Positions 1-6,468 of a stretch of DNA of 11,661 nucleotides are shown here, in pieces. The DNA comes from Rhodobacteraceae bacterium UBA3087 (GTDB lineage: Bacteria > Pseudomonadota > Alphaproteobacteria > Rhodobacterales > Rhodobacteraceae). Location of the stretch: contig DFBF01000239.1 in assembly GCA_002367285.1 (NCBI GenBank), forward strand, positions 1-11,661. The letters run 5' to 3'. The notes beneath the pieces were generated by a model, which ran no database searches, had not been told where the DNA came from, and saw only the letters and a program-made list of their open reading frames with translations. Numbering within the stretch: position 1 is the stretch's first letter; each line of letters starts with the position of its first letter. The translations under genes and the position numbers were made by a program.

Positions 1-23
1 GAAAACTGGAAAAGGGCAGGGGA

Positions 24-593
24 TCAGCTGCCCCAGCTGCGCACCACGCCGCAATCCATATGTACGAAGTTCGACCCGGAGTATTTGCCAACACCACCCG
101 CGTTGCAGGCCTTGGCGGCGCGGAACATCTGGCCGACCGATCGGTTCTTCAGGCGCAGGTCAGCGGCCTGACCCTTCATGTGCAGCGAATTCTTGGCAAC
201 CCCGCGCGAGCGCGAACGCAGCATCGCGTTGGTCTGCGGCGAGCGATAGCCCGACAGCATAGTGTAGGGTTCGTTCACGTCCATCAGCGCATGGGCCGCG
301 GCCATGATATCCACCGTGCGCGTGTCGATGGTGATCGATTTGTCGATCCGCCAGTCGCGCATGAAGTGGTTAATCTCTTTCAGGGCTTCTTTGATGTACT
401 TGCCTTCGATCCAATAGATCGTATTCAAAGTTTCACCGGTGCGCCCGGAATACATCGCGACCCGGCGGATATCGCCGCCGCCCCGCAGGAACCCTGCGGC
501 ATTGGAGAAAGTGGGGGCTGCCGCCACCGTGGTCGCCGCGAAGGCGCCCAACAAAGTGCGGCGTGTCATGCTCGTCGAGCTGTTGTTCATCAT
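24..593 (-). CDS. Tat-exported DUF882/M15-type peptidoglycan endopeptidase (MepK-like)
   Basis: A 189-residue protein of the DUF882 (YcbK/MepK) group of M15 zinc peptidases. The E. coli relative MepK cuts peptidoglycan cross-links, with a preference for 3-3 bonds, in the periplasm. The N-terminus carries a twin-arginine signal: Arg11-Arg12 followed by a hydrophobic, Ala-rich stretch to about residue 32. The metal-site pattern is intact, with SGYRSP at 114-119 (Arg117), His138 and Asp145 in an HxxxxxxD arrangement, and His178 with Asp180 in FVHMDCG near the C-terminus. The length matches the family. The start is uncertain. Met1, Met2 and Met9 are all possible, and no strong ribosome binding site separates them; Met9 sits directly before the twin arginines. 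The gene is divergent from the L,D-transpeptidase gene, which would make the opposite type of bond. The family call is firm, while the exact bond specificity is inferred from MepK. Confidence 0.88.
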   Translation of the reverse strand: MMNNSSTSMTRRTLLGAFAATTVAAAPTFSNAAGFLRGGGDIRRVAMYSGRTGETLNTIYWIEGKYIKEALKEINHFMRDWRIDKSITIDTRTVDIMAAAHALMDVNEPYTMLSGYRSPQTNAMLRSRSRGVAKNSLHMKGQAADLRLKNRSVGQMFRAAKACNAGGVGKYSGSNFVHMDCGVVRSWGS

Positions 594-942
594 GTCTCAG
601 CGCGTCCCGTCGCTTGCCTGCATGGTCCCATCTTGTCCGCTAAGCGGTTGAAGACAGGGCCATTTGTGTCACCTCATCCCCAGGTGCAAGCATGTTATGG
701 CACAACTCGAATCGCCCGCCAAGCCTGTTGTTGTTCAACAAGCTGATTTTCAAGGGGAATCGGCGAAAATTCGCTGAAATCCATTAACCGTGGTAAAACC
801 GTGCTGAATCCGTGTCTGTCGGGCGCACAAGGTGGGGAAATCCAGACCCATGTCGGATTTGTGAATGGACAGGTGTTAACAACTTGGCGACAGTGTGTCA
901 GTTAAGCTGATACTGCCAAGCCTATATGTGACCGAGGATAAT
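594..942. promoter_or_regulatory. Divergent control region between the endopeptidase and L,D-transpeptidase genes
   Basis: A 349-bp stretch with no convincing gene. It contains a palindrome TTGTTG-TT-CAACAA at 728-741 and a second one, GCGAA-AA-TTCGC, at 763-774. CCGTG occurs three times, at 788, 799 and 810, exactly 11 bp apart. GAATC (GANTC, the CcrM methylation sequence of alphaproteobacteria) occurs at 709-713, 757-761 and 806-810. I could not place a convincing -35/-10 pair for either gene. A role in controlling both flanking genes is inferred from position and from the density of symmetric and phased elements. Confidence 0.45.
788..814. repeat. Three CCGTG direct repeats phased at 11 bp
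   Basis: CCGTG begins at 788, 799 and 810. Each copy is preceded by A/T-rich sequence (TTAA, AAAA and GAAT); read on the minus strand the unit is CACGG followed by TTA, TTT or ATT. Tandem sites one helical turn apart are typical of OmpR/PhoB-type response regulators, but I cannot name the regulator from the sequence. The third copy overlaps a GANTC site. Confidence 0.4.
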
Positions 943-2565
943 ATGACGATTACGCTGCAGCGCCTTCGTGCCCCTTTTGTTTTTGCTCTTTTCATGGGGC
1001 TCATGGCCGCCTTCGTGACCGTGGCGCAACCCGCCCGGGCGCAAAGTGCGGTGCCTGCCTTTGCCCAGGCCGTCGCCGAAGCGGCCGCGCGCGACAAAGA
1101 CATCGCCGCCTTTTATCAGGCCAATGGGTATCAACCGATCTGGACGGGAACGTCAGGAAAGCACCGGTCACGCCGTTCCGCGCTGTTGAAAGTGCTTGGA
1201 TCTGCCGGTGATCATGGTCTGCCCACGTCGGCCTATGACATGGATATCCTCAAGACCAACCTGCGCCAAGTCGACAGCAAGCGCCAGCTGGGCCAGCTTG
1301 AAGTCGAGATGAGCCGCCTGTTTCTGCTGTATGCCCGTCACGTCCAGACCGGTGTTCTGACGCCGCAGCGGGTCGACAGCGGTATTGTACGCGAAGTTCC
1401 GTTGCGCGGGCGCACCGCTCTGCTGACAGCTTTTTCTAAATCCTCGCCTGCCGGGTTCCTCAAGGCGCTGCCGCCTAAATCCGGTGAATATGCGCGCCTG
1501 ATGAAGGAAAAGCTGCGGCTTGAAAAACTGCTGGCCAAGGGCGGATGGGGCCAGAACGTGCCTGGTAAATCCCTGAAACCAGGGGCAACCGGCAATGCCG
1601 TGGTCATCCTGCGCAATCGCCTGATCGCTATGGGATATATGAAACGCTCGGCCACACAGACCTATGACACGGACATGCAGCGTGCGGTGCAGCTGTTCCA
1701 GATCGACCACGGGCTGAACCCTGATGGCGTCGTCGGTGACGGCACGATGAAGGAAATCAACAAGCCGGTCGAAAAGCGCCTGCAATCGATCCTGGTCGCG
1801 ATGGAACGCGAACGCTGGATGAACATTGACCGTGGCAAGCGCCACATCTGGGTTAACCTGACCGATTTTACGGCGCAGATCATTGATGGTGGCAAGGTGA
1901 CGTTCCAGACGCGGTCCGTTGTCGGTAAGAACACCTCGGATCGGCGCAGCCCTGAGTTTTCGGACGTCATGGAATTCATGATCGTGAACCCCAGCTGGAA
2001 TGTGCCGCGCTCGATCACCACAAGAGAATACCTGCCTGCGATGCAGCGCAACGCCGGGGCCGCTGGGCATTTGCAGCTGATCGACAGCCGTGGCCGGGTG
2101 GTCAGCCGCTCGAATGTTGATTTCAGCGCCTATTCTGCCTCGACCTTCCCATATGCCATGCGCCAGGCGCCGGGCACGCGCAATGCGCTGGGGCTGGTCA
2201 AATTCATGTTCCCGAACCGGCACAACATCTATCTGCATGACACGCCGTCCAAGAACCTGTTTGCCCGCGAAGTGCGCGCTTTCAGTCATGGCTGCATCCG
2301 TTTGGGCGACCCGTTCGATTTCGCCTATGCGTTGTTGGCAAAACAGTCCAGCGACCCCAAGGGCACGTTCCATGCGGCGCTGGAGTCGGGGCGCGAGACG
2401 CGCATCGATCTGGTGAACCCCGTGCCGGTGCATATCGTCTATCGCACCGCCGCCATGCCCGCCAAAGGCCGTGCGAATTATCGCCGCGATGTCTATGGGC
2501 GTGACGCGAAGATATTCAACGCTCTGGCCAAGGCCGGGGTGGTGCTTCGGGCCGTTCGGGGCTAA
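943..2565 (+). CDS. L,D-transpeptidase, YcbB/LdtD type
   Basis: A 540-residue periplasmic enzyme that should make 3-3 (mDAP-mDAP) peptidoglycan cross-links. The reading frame opens at a GTG at 895, but the ATG at 943 is preferred. It has a GAGG ribosome binding site at 934-937 and leads directly into a signal peptide with a hydrophobic core and likely cleavage after ARA near residue 33. The domain order is that of YcbB: an N-terminal scaffold region (about 35-205), a PG_binding_1 domain (about 211-285, with LFQIDHGLNPDGVVGDGT) and a YkuD catalytic domain (about 300-490). The active site SHGCIRL lies at 448-454, with Cys451 as nucleophile, and an upstream HDTPSKNLF matches the family. Family and activity are confident; the actual substrate is inferred. 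The gene starts a likely operon with lpxD 45 bp downstream and diverges from a MepK-like hydrolase. Confidence 0.93.
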   Translation: MTITLQRLRAPFVFALFMGLMAAFVTVAQPARAQSAVPAFAQAVAEAAARDKDIAAFYQANGYQPIWTGTSGKHRSRRSALLKVLGSAGDHGLPTSAYDMDILKTNLRQVDSKRQLGQLEVEMSRLFLLYARHVQTGVLTPQRVDSGIVREVPLRGRTALLTAFSKSSPAGFLKALPPKSGEYARLMKEKLRLEKLLAKGGWGQNVPGKSLKPGATGNAVVILRNRLIAMGYMKRSATQTYDTDMQRAVQLFQIDHGLNPDGVVGDGTMKEINKPVEKRLQSILVAMERERWMNIDRGKRHIWVNLTDFTAQIIDGGKVTFQTRSVVGKNTSDRRSPEFSDVMEFMIVNPSWNVPRSITTREYLPAMQRNAGAAGHLQLIDSRGRVVSRSNVDFSAYSASTFPYAMRQAPGTRNALGLVKFMFPNRHNIYLHDTPSKNLFAREVRAFSHGCIRLGDPFDFAYALLAKQSSDPKGTFHAALESGRETRIDLVNPVPVHIVYRTAAMPAKGRANYRRDVYGRDAKIFNALAKAGVVLRAVRG

Positions 2566-2567
2566 TC

Positions 2568-2601
2568 CTTTCGCAACGGGCGGCAACGCCCCCAGCGAAA
2601 G
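2568..2601 (+). promoter_or_regulatory. Hairpin with GCAA tetraloop overlapping the lpxD ribosome binding site
   Basis: The gap between the transpeptidase and lpxD folds into a two-part stem. The outer 7 bp are CTTTCGC (2568-2574) with GCGAAAG (2595-2601), and the inner 5 bp are GGGCG (2578-2582) with CGCCC (2587-2591), with a symmetric 3/3 internal loop between them. The apical loop GCAA is a GNRA tetraloop. The 3' arm covers AAAG of the AAAGAGG ribosome binding site (2598-2604). No T-run follows, so it is not an ordinary terminator. It could limit lpxD translation or mark an RNA processing site; that role is inference. Confidence 0.55.
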
Positions 2602-2610
2602 AGGCCGGAC

Positions 2611-3705
2611 ATGAGCCATACCCTTGCCGAGATTGCCGCCGCCCTTGGAGCTGACCTGTTGGGCGACGGTGACCTGATCATTTCGGGCGCCGCCGAACCC
2701 GGCCAGGCGCGGGCCGACCAGCTGGCGATTGCCATTGACGCGAAATATGCCGACAGCTTTGCCGACGGAAACGCCGTGGCCGCCTTGTTGTGGCCGGGGG
2801 CCGACTGGCAGGTGCTGGGGCTGAAGGGCGCGATCATCCCGACCCGAGGCAAAGCCGCCATGCCAGGTCTGACCCGGCTGATGGATCCAGGTCCCGCGAT
2901 TGCGCCGGGTATCCATGCGGCAGCCGTGGTCGACCCCAGCGCGCAGATCGCAGATGGTGCCGCGATCGGTCCCTTCGTGACCGTCGGTGCCGGCGCACGG
3001 ATTGGTGCGCGCGCGCGCATCGACAGCCATGTCAGCATTGGGGCAAATACGGTGATCGGTGACGATCTTCTGCTGCACGCGGGTGCCCGGATCGCGCAGG
3101 GCTGCACCATCGGCCATCGCTTCATCGGCAACCAGAACTGTGTCGTTGGCGGTGACGGGTTTTCCTTCACCACGGAAGCCAAAAGCGCGGTTGAAGAACT
3201 GCGCGAAGACGTCGACCATGTTGGTGCGGTTCAGGGCTCAACCCACTGGCAACGCGTGTATTCCCTGGGCGGGGTTGAGATCGGCGATGATGTCGAACTG
3301 GGCGCTGGATCCACCATTGACCGGGGCACGATCCGGGCCACCAGCATTGGGCGCGGCACCAAGATCGACAACCTGGTTCAGATTGGCCACAACGCCATCC
3401 TGGGCCAGGATTGTCTTGTCTGCGGCCAGGCCGGGGTCGCGGGATCTGCGCGCATCGGCAACCGTGTCGTGCTGGCGGGCCGCGTGGCCGTTAGCGACAA
3501 TATTTTCGTCGGTGATGACGTGATTGCCGGGGGCGGGGCTGGCATCATGACCAACGTTCCGGCCGGGCGCGCCGTGCTGGGCACGCCGGCGGTCAAGATG
3601 GACACGCAGTTGAAAATCAACCGCGAGATGCGCCGCCTGCCACGGCTGGCCGACACCATCCGTGAGCTTCAAAAAACCGTTTCAAAAATGTCGGAAAAGG
3701 GATAA
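2611..3705 (+). CDS. lpxD: UDP-3-O-(3-hydroxyacyl)glucosamine N-acyltransferase LpxD
   Basis: A 364-residue LpxD, the lipid A enzyme that moves a 3-hydroxyacyl chain from ACP to the 2-amino group of UDP-3-O-acylglucosamine in the cytoplasm. The ATG at 2611 has AAAGAGG at 2598-2604. An N-terminal uridine-binding-type domain (about 1-100) is followed by many left-handed beta-helix hexapeptide repeats (about 105-325). GGDGFSF follows the glycine-rich LpxD pattern, and NLVQIGHN contains His260, the counterpart of the catalytic histidine of E. coli LpxD. The C-terminal helix ends in ELQKTVSKM, as in the family. The stretch after GGDGFSF, including HWQRVYSLGGVEIGDD, is longer than in E. coli and resembles what I recall of Rhodobacteraceae LpxD. 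The gene lies directly before an ACP gene and a ketosynthase gene rather than next to fabZ-lpxA, so a specialised acyl donor is plausible. Whether the genome has another lpxD cannot be seen here. Confidence 0.92.
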   Translation: MSHTLAEIAAALGADLLGDGDLIISGAAEPGQARADQLAIAIDAKYADSFADGNAVAALLWPGADWQVLGLKGAIIPTRGKAAMPGLTRLMDPGPAIAPGIHAAAVVDPSAQIADGAAIGPFVTVGAGARIGARARIDSHVSIGANTVIGDDLLLHAGARIAQGCTIGHRFIGNQNCVVGGDGFSFTTEAKSAVEELREDVDHVGAVQGSTHWQRVYSLGGVEIGDDVELGAGSTIDRGTIRATSIGRGTKIDNLVQIGHNAILGQDCLVCGQAGVAGSARIGNRVVLAGRVAVSDNIFVGDDVIAGGGAGIMTNVPAGRAVLGTPAVKMDTQLKINREMRRLPRLADTIRELQKTVSKMSEKG

Positions 3706-3738
3706 ATGCTCCGCAACCGGGGCCAGAGGGGATCAACC

Positions 3739-4005
3739 ATGTCTGACACCACCAAGGATCGCGTCATTGCCATCATCGCCGAACAGGCCGTTCTGGAGCC
3801 GGGCGATGTCAGCTTGAACCAGACGCTGGAAGACTTGGGCATCGACAGCCTGGGCCTGGTCGAAAGCATCTTTGCGATCGAAGAGGGCTTTGACATCACG
3901 GTCCCGTTCAACGCCAATGACCCCAGCGACAGTGATTTCGACATCTCATCAGTCGCCGCCATCGTGAAAGCGGTCGAAAGCCTGGTGGCCGAGCAACACG
4001 CATGA
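3739..4005 (+). CDS. Acyl carrier protein (phosphopantetheine-binding)
   Basis: An 88-residue acidic carrier protein. The frame opens at 3706, immediately after the lpxD stop, but the ATG at 3739 is preferred. It has a strong AGAGGGGA ribosome binding site at 3725-3732 and gives a standard ACP N-terminus. The carrier motif DLGIDSLGL is intact, with Ser37 as the predicted 4'-phosphopantetheine site, and the four-helix ACP pattern spans the protein. It differs from the primary fatty acid AcpP, whose motif is usually GADSLDTVE, so it is probably a dedicated carrier like AcpXL or other secondary ACPs. It lies 33 bp after lpxD, and its stop codon overlaps the ketosynthase start (ATGA, 4002-4005), which suggests coupled translation. 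It most likely carries the acyl chain built by the adjacent ketosynthase and used by LpxD; this partnership is inferred from gene order. Confidence 0.88.
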   Translation: MSDTTKDRVIAIIAEQAVLEPGDVSLNQTLEDLGIDSLGLVESIFAIEEGFDITVPFNANDPSDSDFDISSVAAIVKAVESLVAEQHA

Positions 4006-5213
4006 GACGCGTTGTCATTACCGGGCAGGGTACGATCAACGCGCTTGGCACCAATGTGCCCGACACGCTTGAGGCCATGCGCGAGGGGCGCTGTGGCATT
4101 GGTGAGCTTGAGTTTCAGGACGTCGAGCGCCTGTCGATCCGCATCGGTGGCCAGATCAAGGGCTATGAGCCCGAGGCCCAGTTCAACCGCCAACAAATCG
4201 CGCTGTATGACCGGTTCACCCAGTTCACCCTGGTGGCTGCGCGCGAGGCGATCAGCCAGGCGGGGCTGACCTTTTCGGGCGATCTGGCAACCCGGTCCGG
4301 TGTCGTGCTGGGCACCTCGGGCGGCGGCATGAACACGCTCGATGAAAACTATCGCTCGGTCTATGAGGACGGCAAAAATCGCGTCCACCCCTTTGTCGTG
4401 CCCAAGCTGATGAACAATGCCGCCGCCAGCCATGTGTCGATGGAATGGAACCTCAAGGGGCCGTCTTTCACGGTGGCCACGGCCTGTGCCAGCTCGAACC
4501 ACGCCATGGGTCAGGCGATGAACATGATCCGCACGGGCATGTCCGATGTGATGATCACCGGCGGGTCCGAGGCAATGCTGTGTTTCGGAGGCATTAAGGC
4601 CTGGGAAGGCCTGCGCGTCATGTCAAGGGACGCCTGCCGCCCGTTTTCTGCCAATCGCAACGGCATGGTCCAGGGCGAAGGCGCGGCTGTGTTCGTGTTC
4701 GAGGAATACGAACATGCCCGCGCCCGCGGCGCCGAAATTCTGGCCGAGGTGGTCGGCTTTGCCATGACCTCGGATGCGTCTGACATCGTGATGCCGTCCA
4801 AACAGGGCGCAGCGCGTGCCATCCAAGGTGCGATGAAGAACGCGCGCCTGAACCCCGAAGACGTCTGTTATATCAATGCCCATGGCACAGGCACGGCGGC
4901 CAATGACAAGACCGAATGCGCCGCGGTGGCCGACGCTTTTGGCCACCATGCCAATGATCTGATGATCTCGTCCACGAAATCGATGCATGGCCATCTGATC
5001 GGCGGCACCGGTGCGGTGGAACTGTTGGCCTGCATCATGGCCCTGCGCGAGGGCGTGATTGCGCCCACCATCAGTTACGAAGAACCCGACCCGGAATGCG
5101 CGCTGGACGTTGTGCCGAATGTGGCGCGCGACGTAAAGGTTGACGCGGTTCTGTCCAATGCCTTCGCGTTTGGTGGATTGAATGCGGTTTTGGCTTTGCG
5201 CAAAACAGCCTGA
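4002..5213 (+). CDS. Beta-ketoacyl-ACP synthase, FabF-like (KAS II type)
   Basis: A 403-residue condensing enzyme with the full thiolase-fold Cys-His-His site. Cys162 is in TACASS, His294 in NAHGTGT, and Lys326 with His331 in TKSMHGHLIGGTG; the glycine-rich end NAFAFGGLNAVL is present. It should extend acyl-ACP with malonyl-ACP in the cytoplasm. The length and motifs fit FabF and its secondary relatives used for special lipids. The usual SMTGH is SMHGH here, a small deviation beside the second histidine. The start overlaps the ACP stop by four bases, so the two genes are very probably made together. No ketoreductase or dehydratase lies nearby, so those steps would be borrowed from the main fatty acid pathway. 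A strong terminator follows. This is probably a lipid A acyl-supply enzyme rather than the main FabF, but that is inference. Confidence 0.9.
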   Translation: MRRVVITGQGTINALGTNVPDTLEAMREGRCGIGELEFQDVERLSIRIGGQIKGYEPEAQFNRQQIALYDRFTQFTLVAAREAISQAGLTFSGDLATRSGVVLGTSGGGMNTLDENYRSVYEDGKNRVHPFVVPKLMNNAAASHVSMEWNLKGPSFTVATACASSNHAMGQAMNMIRTGMSDVMITGGSEAMLCFGGIKAWEGLRVMSRDACRPFSANRNGMVQGEGAAVFVFEEYEHARARGAEILAEVVGFAMTSDASDIVMPSKQGAARAIQGAMKNARLNPEDVCYINAHGTGTAANDKTECAAVADAFGHHANDLMISSTKSMHGHLIGGTGAVELLACIMALREGVIAPTISYEEPDPECALDVVPNVARDVKVDAVLSNAFAFGGLNAVLALRKTA

Positions 5214-5232
5214 AGGCAGTTGATTTAAAATG

Positions 5233-5262
5233 AAAAACGCCGCCTTGAAGGGCGGCGTTTTT
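5233..5262. terminator. Bidirectional intrinsic terminator
   Basis: A perfect 12-bp stem, AAAAACGCCGCC (5233-5244) paired with GGCGGCGTTTTT (5251-5262), with the 6-nt loop TTGAAG. The stem has a GC core flanked by an A-run and a T-run, so it works in both directions. It closes the lpxD-acp-ketosynthase unit on + and the convergent IalB-family gene on -. Confidence 0.93.
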
Positions 5263-5279
5263 GTCGTTCTGTTGGGGGC

Positions 5280-5939
5280 TTACTGTGCGGGTGCAACCGG
5301 CACAGGAATCGCATCAAACGCCTTGGTGAACCCGATTAGCGAGATCGGAAGTTCGACCTTCTGGTCGGGCGCCCGGGCGGGAACGATCACGGCCTTGGCG
5401 ACATTGCCAGCCTTGAACGCCGCCACTTCGTCCGGGGAAAAGCCGATCTGTGCGATACAACCCTGTTGGCCACAGAAGCGGAACGAATACCGTCGGGCCG
5501 TCCCATTATCAATGCTCAGGGTCAGCTGTTGCTGCAACAGGGTTTCCAGCGGCGCAATCACGGTCGCGCCAGCCATGGCCTGGCCACCATCGGGCAGGCG
5601 CAGGAAGGAAATCTCGGCAACCGGGTTGCCCGCGCCGTCTTTCAACAGTTGATACAGCTGGCAGGGGTCTTCGCCTTCGGGATTGTGGGCGCATTGCAGT
5701 TCCCAATCGCCAATCACCTCTTTCACATAGGTTTGGCCAGGTTGACGTTCAGCCGTCACCTCGGTGCCCATGTCCAATTCCGGTGCGGCACCATCTGTGG
5801 GCGTCTCGGACGTCGTATCTGTGGTCGTGGTCGCGTCAGCGGCCGGATCGGTTGCCGTCGTGTCATCTTGGGCAAAGGCGGGGGCGGCCAGGGCAATCAG
5901 GGTTGCCAGGGTCACCGGTTTAAGCAGCTCAACCTTCAT
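5280..5939 (-). CDS. Invasion-associated locus B (IalB) family periplasmic protein
   Basis: A 219-residue secreted protein. A Sec signal peptide (residues 1-23, cleavage after AFA) is followed by a low-complexity Asp/Thr/Ala linker (about 24-60) and then an IalB-type domain (about 77-212) starting with the typical DWELQC. Four cysteines (83, 93, 136 and 141) could form two disulfides. The name comes from Bartonella, where IalB is linked to red-cell invasion, but the family is widespread in free-living alphaproteobacteria and its biochemical role is unknown, so no virulence function should be read from it. The start is supported by AGGGATAGGA about 9-17 bases upstream. The gene stands alone, convergent with the ketosynthase gene across a shared terminator and divergent from the B12 riboswitch. 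Confidence 0.87.
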   Translation of the reverse strand: MKVELLKPVTLATLIALAAPAFAQDDTTATDPAADATTTTDTTSETPTDGAAPELDMGTEVTAERQPGQTYVKEVIGDWELQCAHNPEGEDPCQLYQLLKDGAGNPVAEISFLRLPDGGQAMAGATVIAPLETLLQQQLTLSIDNGTARRYSFRFCGQQGCIAQIGFSPDEVAAFKAGNVAKAVIVPARAPDQKVELPISLIGFTKAFDAIPVPVAPAQ

Positions 5940-6071
5940 AATGAATGTCCTATCCCTTGTTTGAACATTGTTTCGTGATGCTTAGCATGTGTGTTTCGGG
6001 GTGTCAGGGGACAAATCGCGCAGCGCGGGGAAATCCGCCGCTTAAGGGTCGCAAACGGGCTTGCGCGGCGC

Positions 6072-6266
6072 GCGGTGCCCTGGTCCAACACAGGGTAGGG
6101 GCGCGTGCCTTTGGTGCGCGGACAACAGGGAACACGGTGCGGCGTCATGCCAAATCCGTGACTGCCCCCGCAACTGTAAGCGACGAGCGCGTCGGCAGAC
6201 CACTGATTCAGAATGGGTTGGAAAGGGGCGGCAAACGATGATGCGCACGTCAGGACAGCTGACTTC
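6072..6266 (+). ncRNA. Cobalamin (B12) riboswitch aptamer
   Basis: The conserved core is clear: AGGGAACACGGTG (6127-6139), then CCCCGCAACTGTAAGCG (6167-6183), CCACTG (6200-6205), GGAAAGG (6220-6226) and a B12-box-like element GTCAGGACAGCTGAC (6249-6263). The B12 box forms a 5-bp hairpin with loop GACAG. That loop can pair through GAC (6254-6256) with GTC (6144-6146) in an upstream hairpin loop, in line with the L5-L13 kissing contact of the family. A wobble-containing stem at 6102-6120 would be a peripheral helix. The outer limits are approximate because the closing P1 helix is not obvious. The next element is a terminator at 6330-6365, but no B12 transport, synthesis or B12-independent enzyme gene follows, so the regulated gene is missing or the target is an RNA. 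Confidence 0.88.
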
Positions 6267-6329
6267 ATGACCGAAACCCGGGCGGCTGCCGGGGCCGTTC
6301 TGGCATGATGAAGGATGGTTTTTGACAAA

Positions 6330-6365
6330 CAAAAGGGCCCGCTCGTGAGGGGCCCTTTTGAGAAT
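6330..6365. terminator. Intrinsic terminator downstream of the B12 riboswitch
   Basis: An 11-bp perfect stem, CAAAAGGGCCC (6330-6340) with GGGCCCTTTTG (6350-6360), a 9-nt loop, then GAGAATTTTT. On the minus strand it is also followed by a T-rich stretch, so it may act both ways. About 65 nt separate it from the aptamer. GGGCC at 6291-6295 could pair with GGCCC in the 5' arm (6336-6340) as an antiterminator, so it may be the riboswitch expression platform. The terminator shape is clear; the riboswitch link is inferred from position. Confidence 0.75.
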
Positions 6366-6432
6366 TTTTGCTCCCTGCCGGACTGACCGGCTTATTCTGT
6401 GATGAAACGCTATGACGTTTTGTCGCAGGGGT

Positions 6433-6456
6433 CAACAGGGCAAACCTGTTGTTTTT
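6433..6456 (+). terminator. Intrinsic terminator-like hairpin (+ strand)
   Basis: A perfect 7-bp stem, CAACAGG (6433-6439) and CCTGTTG (6445-6451), with a 5-nt loop GCAAA, followed immediately by TTTTT on the + strand. No open reading frame ends just upstream. It therefore either backs up the riboswitch terminator or ends a short RNA beginning after 6366. Confidence 0.6.
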
Positions 6457-6468
6457 GCACATTATCCG

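Noticed and set aside
60..746. 228-codon + strand open frame opposite the MepK-like gene
   Set aside because: It is antisense to a gene with clear zinc-site motifs and a Tat signal, and reads as low-complexity Arg/His-rich protein.
784..905. CtrA sites (TTAA-N7-TTAA) in the divergent spacer
   Set aside because: TTAA occurs at 784, 876 and 902, but no pair has the 7-bp spacing; the first is followed by AAAA rather than TTAA.
884..914. TTGGCG/GATACT promoter for the transpeptidase gene
   Set aside because: The spacing would be 19 bp and both boxes are weak, so I did not call it.
1168..3219. 683-codon open frame on the minus strand
   Set aside because: It spans two well-supported + strand genes (transpeptidase and lpxD) and its translation shows no domain or membrane pattern. 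Long antisense frames are common in GC-rich DNA.
5945..6241. 98-codon + strand open frame before and across the riboswitch
   Set aside because: It covers the conserved aptamer core, has no recognisable domain, and its composition follows the RNA.
6267..6308. 13-residue peptide frame directly after the B12 box
   Set aside because: No ribosome binding site at proper distance, and too short to judge. It could be a remnant of the lost regulated gene, but nothing supports translation.
6322..6350. Perfect TTGACA (6322-6327) as a -35 box of a new promoter
   Set aside because: At 16-18 bp spacing the sequence is GTGAGG-like inside the GC-rich terminator loop, with no -10 resemblance.
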